NCBI GenBank assembly: GCA_014192425.1
Contig: BJHK01000001.1
Coordinates: 66,623 to 130,622 of the forward strand
Length of the DNA stretch: 64,000 bases
Origin: Planctomycetia bacterium
Lineage (GTDB): Bacteria; Planctomycetota; Planctomycetia; Pirellulales; UBA1268
Direction: 5' to 3'
Positions 60,429 through 64,000 of the stretch are shown one piece after another. Numbering within the stretch: position 1 is the first letter of the stretch; every line of letters begins with the position of its first letter. Below the pieces are notes generated by a model, which had not been told where the DNA came from, did no database searches, and saw only the letters and a list, made by a program, of their open reading frames with translations. Position numbers and translations under genes: made by a program.

Positions 60429-61361
60429 ATGCATGCCCATTTCGTTCCGCGCGATCCCCTCGAGCAGCCTGCGCTCGTCTCCGACGGGGGCGATCGGTGC
60501 GGTGAATCCCCCTGCTGGGATGCCGCCGGCGGCCGGTTGCTGTGGGTCGATAATGCCGTGGGGGACGTATTCGCGCACGCGGCCGACACGGCCACCACCA
60601 CGCGTCTCGCCTCCGGCATCCCGGCCAACGCCGTCGCCGTCAACGCCGACGGCAGGCTCGTGATCGCCGGCGCCGAGGGAATGTTCCTGCGCGATGCCGC
60701 GGGGGGCATGGAGCAAGTGATCGCCACGCATGCCGGTGAACCGCTCGTGTTCAACGACATCACGGTCGGCCCCGGCGGCGGCGTCTACGGGGGGACGTTC
60801 CACTGGAACGCCGCCGGCATGGAGCAGCCCGGCCGGCTGCTCCTCGTCCGCGGTGCCGGTGAGGCAACCGTGCTCGACGAGGGCATCCTGCTCGCCAACG
60901 GCCTCGGTTTCTCCCCCGACTCAAGCCGGCTGTACTTCACCGACACGATCGCCCGGAAGATCTACCGCTACGCCGTCGATCCGGACACCGGCCTCGTCGC
61001 CGACCGACGGGTGTTCGTGGACGTGCCGGCGTCGGAGGGGCTGCCCGACGGCCTGGCCGTCGACGCCGAGGGATGCGTCTGGTCGGCACAGTGGTATGCC
61101 GGCGCGGTGCTGCGGTACGACCCCGACGGCCGCTGCATCGATCGGATCGCCCTGCCCGTCCAGCAGGTCAGCAGCCTGGCCTTCGGCGGGGCCGATCTGG
61201 GCGACGTGTACGTCACGACCGCAGCGGAATACTGGCCGAGCGAGTACCAGCCCCCCGGCTTCGATCCCGCGGGTCGCATGGGGGGCGGACTGTACCGGAT
61301 GCGGGTCGGCGTCCGCGGCCAGGTAGCCCGCCGGGCGACACTTGCGGCGGGGGGACGATGA
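60429..61361 (+). CDS. SMP-30/gluconolactonase-family protein
   Basis: A 310-residue six-bladed beta-propeller protein. It has CGESPCWDAAGGRLLWVDNA (metal-binding Glu), LVFNDITVGPGGGVYGGT (Asn-Asp), ANGLGFSPDSSRLYFTDT and LPDGLAVDAEGCVWSAQWY (Asp). These are the metal ligands of SMP-30/lactonase enzymes, which hydrolyse sugar lactones. The stop overlaps the transporter start (ATGA), and a mandelate-racemase-like enzyme follows, so a small sugar-acid catabolic operon is likely. Confidence 0.9.
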   Translation: MHAHFVPRDPLEQPALVSDGGDRCGESPCWDAAGGRLLWVDNAVGDVFAHAADTATTTRLASGIPANAVAVNADGRLVIAGAEGMFLRDAAGGMEQVIATHAGEPLVFNDITVGPGGGVYGGTFHWNAAGMEQPGRLLLVRGAGEATVLDEGILLANGLGFSPDSSRLYFTDTIARKIYRYAVDPDTGLVADRRVFVDVPASEGLPDGLAVDAEGCVWSAQWYAGAVLRYDPDGRCIDRIALPVQQVSSLAFGGADLGDVYVTTAAEYWPSEYQPPGFDPAGRMGGGLYRMRVGVRGQVARRATLAAGGR

Positions 61362-62326
61362 CCAGCACTCCTGCGGCCAACGCCGAGCAGGGCGGCCGGG
61401 CACGACCGCTCGTCCTGGTCGCCATTCTCGTCGTGGTCAACCTGATCTGGGCCGGGCAGTTCATCGCCATCAAGGCCATCGAGCACGGTCTGGGGCCGTT
61501 TGCGATCGCGTTTCTGCCGTTCGTCGTCGCCACGCCCCTGATGCTGCCGCTCCTCTACCGGAAGCGGGCCGTGTCGGCCGTCAGGCCTTCTGCGGCTGAC
61601 TGGGGCGCGTTCGGCATCGCGGCCGGCCTCGGTCAGATCGTCTGCATGGGGGGCATGACCTGGGCCGGCGTCGTCGGCCAGGCCTCGAACTGCGCGATCC
61701 TGTACCTGTTGATTCCGGTGCTCAGCGCGGTCATGGCGCCCCTGATGCTGGGCGAGCGGCTGACCCGGCTGCGAAAGCTCGCCCTGGCGATCGGGCTGGT
61801 CGGCGTGCTGGTGATGTCGGTCAAGGACCTCCGCGACAGCGACTTCCTGGCATCCCGGTACATGATGGGCAACCTGCTGATGATCATCGGCTGCCTCGGC
61901 GCCTGCTTCTACAATGTCTACTGCAAGCGGTTGATGCGGACCTTCGACGAGCTCGACGTCCTCATCTACACCTACATCGCCACGACGCCGATCGGCGTGC
62001 TGATCGTGGCCGTTACGGAGCCGGATGCCCTCGCCCGGCTCGCCCGGCTCGACGCCCGCGGCTGGGCCGCCTTCGCCTTCCTTGCGGTGATGGTGCTCGC
62101 CCTGTCGATGATCCTGTTCTTCGCCGTCCTGAAGTCGCTCCCCGTCACCGTCGCCCTGTCATCGACGTACATGATGCCGGTGTTCGGGGTCGTGCTCGCG
62201 ATGCTCCTGCTGGGTGAGCGACTGACGACACTGAACGTCGTCGGCGCGGGGCTCGTACTCGGCTCCACGATGCTCGTCATGCGATATGACACGGACCCCG
62301 AGCGGCCGGCGACGGAGGAGCGATGA
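61358..62326 (+). CDS. EamA-family (DMT) transporter
   Basis: A 322-residue membrane protein with about ten helices in two EamA halves: VVVNLIWAGQFIAIKAIEHG at the start of the first, LLIPVLSAVMAPLMLGERLT at its end; the second half has MMGNLLMIIGCLGACFYNVY and ends SSTYMMPVFGVVLAMLLLGERLT. It overlaps the SMP-30 gene by four bases and is followed 40 bases later by an enolase-superfamily gene, so it probably moves a sugar acid, lactone or related product. Confidence 0.9.
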   Translation: MTSTPAANAEQGGRARPLVLVAILVVVNLIWAGQFIAIKAIEHGLGPFAIAFLPFVVATPLMLPLLYRKRAVSAVRPSAADWGAFGIAAGLGQIVCMGGMTWAGVVGQASNCAILYLLIPVLSAVMAPLMLGERLTRLRKLALAIGLVGVLVMSVKDLRDSDFLASRYMMGNLLMIIGCLGACFYNVYCKRLMRTFDELDVLIYTYIATTPIGVLIVAVTEPDALARLARLDARGWAAFAFLAVMVLALSMILFFAVLKSLPVTVALSSTYMMPVFGVVLAMLLLGERLTTLNVVGAGLVLGSTMLVMRYDTDPERPATEER

Positions 62327-62366
62327 TGCGCGGTGACAAGGCGGTGGCCTGCGGGGGATTCATGCC

Positions 62367-63617
62367 ATGAAGATCGAAGCAGTCGATTTCTATTACCTCT
62401 CCATCCCCACGGTGCTCGACATCGGTGACGGCAGCCAGGACGCGCTGCTCGTAAGGGTGCAGGCGGGGCCCCACGTGGGCTGGGGCGAGTGCGAGGCTTC
62501 GCCCTTGGTGTCGATCGCCAGCTGGAACTGCCCGATGTCGCACAGCGCCTGCAAGCCGCTGCGGAGCACGGTGCTGGGACAGACGCTGGACGGCGTCGAC
62601 GACATCCTGCGGATCAACCGCGAGGTCCGGGCCGCCAGCCTCGACCTCCTCCAGGCCGACCACACGCTGTCGGGCATCGACATCGCGCTCTGGGACCTGC
62701 TCGGCAGGCGGGCCGGCGCGCCGGTGTATCGCCTGCTGGGCTGCGAACGCCCCCGGCCGAAGGTGGCCTACGCATCGCAGCTCTTCGGCGCCGATCCCGC
62801 GGAGACGTACGAACTGGCCCGCCGGGCAGCGGCGGCGGGGTTTCGGGCCGTCAAGTTCGGCTGGGGGCCGTTTGGCCTGGGGACGCCGGCCGCCGACGCG
62901 GAGCAGGTCCGGGCGGCCCGCGCGGGGATCGGGGACGAGGGCGTGCTGCTCGTGGATGCCGGCACGGTGTGGGTCGATGACGTGGCCCGGGCCGAGGCCT
63001 GCCTGCCGGCGCTGCAGGACTGCCGTGTGACGTGGCTGGAGGAACCGTTCGTCTCCGGGGCGCTGGCGGCGTATGCCTGCCTGGCCGGGCTGTCGGAAAG
63101 CGTCCGCCTGGCCGGCGGCGAGGGCTGCCACACGCTCCACCAGGCCACGAACATGATCGACTTCGGCGCGGTCGGTTTCATCCAGATCGACACCGGTCGG
63201 ATCGGCGGGATCACCACCGCCAAGGCCGTGGCCGACCATGCCGCCGCCCGGAACGTGCGGTTCGTGAACCACACGTTCACCACGTCGCTGGCGCTGTCGG
63301 CCTCGCTGCAGCCCTATACCGGCTCGGCGGCCGACGACCTCTGCGAATACCCATTCGCCCCCTCGACGCTCGGGCAGGAGTTCACGACCGACAGGATCGT
63401 GCCCGACTCCGCCGGCTTTATCCACGTTCCCGAGGGGCCGGGGCTGGGGGTTGAGCCCGATCTGCCCGCGCTGCGGAAGTATCTGCGCGACGTCGAGATT
63501 CGCGTCGACGGCGCAGTGGTGTTTCGCAGCGAACCGCTCCCCGAGCCGTTCGGTCAGACAGGCCGCGTCAGCGGTTGCGGCGGCGCTCCTGACGCTCGGC
63601 GAACCCCGACGGGATGA
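62367..63617 (+). CDS. mandelate racemase/muconate lactonizing enzyme family protein
   Basis: A 416-residue enolase-superfamily enzyme. The N-terminal capping part begins MKIEAVDFYYLSIPTVLDIG; the barrel shows AVKFGWGPFG (Lys region), LLVDAGTVW (Asp ligand), WLEEPF (Glu ligand), GGEG (Glu ligand) and FVNHTFTTS (His base), the arrangement of acid-sugar dehydratases. The last 30 residues (PEPFGQTGRVSGCGGAPD) are poor in conservation and overlap the next gene by 50 bases on the opposite strand. It likely dehydrates a sugar acid made by the SMP-30 lactonase. Confidence 0.9.
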   Translation: MKIEAVDFYYLSIPTVLDIGDGSQDALLVRVQAGPHVGWGECEASPLVSIASWNCPMSHSACKPLRSTVLGQTLDGVDDILRINREVRAASLDLLQADHTLSGIDIALWDLLGRRAGAPVYRLLGCERPRPKVAYASQLFGADPAETYELARRAAAAGFRAVKFGWGPFGLGTPAADAEQVRAARAGIGDEGVLLVDAGTVWVDDVARAEACLPALQDCRVTWLEEPFVSGALAAYACLAGLSESVRLAGGEGCHTLHQATNMIDFGAVGFIQIDTGRIGGITTAKAVADHAAARNVRFVNHTFTTSLALSASLQPYTGSAADDLCEYPFAPSTLGQEFTTDRIVPDSAGFIHVPEGPGLGVEPDLPALRKYLRDVEIRVDGAVVFRSEPLPEPFGQTGRVSGCGGAPDARRTPTG

Positions 63618-64000
63618 TGATATCCTCGCCCGGCGAGCCATCGGGCTCCGGCAGGATCTCCAGCGTTTCGACGAACGGGAGCTCGACGTCCTCCTTGCGG
63701 ATCAACGCCGACAGCGCGTTGGCCGAGATCGCCTTCAGGTTCGGCAGGGCGAGTGCGCCGCCGAATCGGGCGAGGACCTCGGCCACCTCCAGCGCCTGCG
63801 GGAAGTCGAAGGACGTGATGCCGGCAAGGTCGAGCGTCCGTTCCCGCGCCGCGATCGCCCGGGCGACCTCCGGCGTCAGCGTCGCCAGACGGCGATAGTC
63901 GAACGTGAGCGTGTCCCGCGCGAGCAGCGCGGCCCGGGTCTCCGTGTCGGCGGCGGCGAGGATCCGGCCATCGAGGAAGGCGCGGGCGGCGCCCAGCGCG
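63568..64000 (-). CDS. C-terminal part of a leucine-rich-repeat-like protein (partial)
   Basis: The minus-strand frame is open from the right edge to the TGA at 63568-63570. It contains about two and a half copies of a 40-residue repeat: LTFDYRRLATLTPEVARAIA, LDLAGITSFDFPQALEVAEVLA, LALPNLKAISANALSALI, the alternating L-x-L-x-x-(L/I)-x-x-(L/F) pattern of the LRR-like repeats common in planctomycetes. The end is acidic and then basic (RQERRRNR). The 5' part is outside the window. It overlaps the enolase-family gene end by 50 bases. Confidence 0.7.
   Translation of the reverse strand, partial: ALGAARAFLDGRILAAADTETRAALLARDTLTFDYRRLATLTPEVARAIAARERTLDLAGITSFDFPQALEVAEVLARFGGALALPNLKAISANALSALIRKEDVELPFVETLEILPEPDGSPGEDIIIPSGFAERQERRRNR

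Overview
The window is high-GC chromosomal DNA that looks planctomycete, most likely from the Pirellulales or a relative. The signs are a formaldehyde-activating enzyme beside a methylene-tetrahydromethanopterin dehydrogenase, an excisionase-type HTH fused to a receiver domain, an exported protein with a LEPR-XLL-like N-terminal motif, a CSPTR sulfatase, FHA and leucine-rich-repeat proteins, and many overlapping start/stop codons. No 16S gene or other direct taxonomic marker is present, so this is an inference.

Layout. 1-9 kb: FHA protein, rsgA-hflX-zinc-ribbon operon, a C1-transfer cluster (dehydrogenase, fae, ATP-grasp protein), rimI, and a FlgI-like lipoprotein overlapping smc. 13-24 kb: HTH/receiver protein, moaC, nrdR, rpoN, a 1-kb repeat-filled spacer, the recR-dnaX-SRP RNA locus (dnaX carries an A9 slippage tract), a fumarylacetoacetase-family hydrolase and mutS. 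24-30 kb: an operon of aldehyde dehydrogenase and molybdopterin oxidoreductase, a secreted CXXC protein and an LssY-like membrane protein. 30.6-39.7 kb: an 8.9-kb integrated element in tRNA-Met(CAT), bounded by 50-bp direct repeats. It carries an integrase, three small DNA-binding proteins, a primase-like protein, a RecA/DnaB-like ATPase, a DUF669-like protein and a methyltransferase-nuclease fusion, but no structural phage genes.

39.7-46 kb is accessory DNA: transposase debris, a Fic protein behind a phased T-tract array, an unknown protein and a lower-GC arylsulfatase. A 20-bp direct repeat lies at both ends of this stretch. 46-54 kb: secreted cyclophilin, UMF1-type transporter, short-chain dehydrogenase, and a YhaN-like ATPase paired with a YhaO-like protein whose nuclease residues are missing. 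54-60 kb: a polymorphic-toxin locus (exported Calx-beta/Hint/AHH-like toxin overlapping an ankyrin-SUFU-like immunity gene) with gene debris and small repeats downstream. 60.4-64 kb: a sugar-lactone/enolase-superfamily operon (SMP-30 protein, EamA transporter, mandelate-racemase-like enzyme) and the end of a leucine-rich-repeat protein.

The best candidates for something new are four. The first is the compact satellite-like island, whose replication module contains almost no GATC. The second is the toxin-immunity locus with a possible C12 phase-variable promoter. The third is the YhaN/degenerate-YhaO pair. The fourth is the dnaX A9 tract, which could give a tau/gamma switch.
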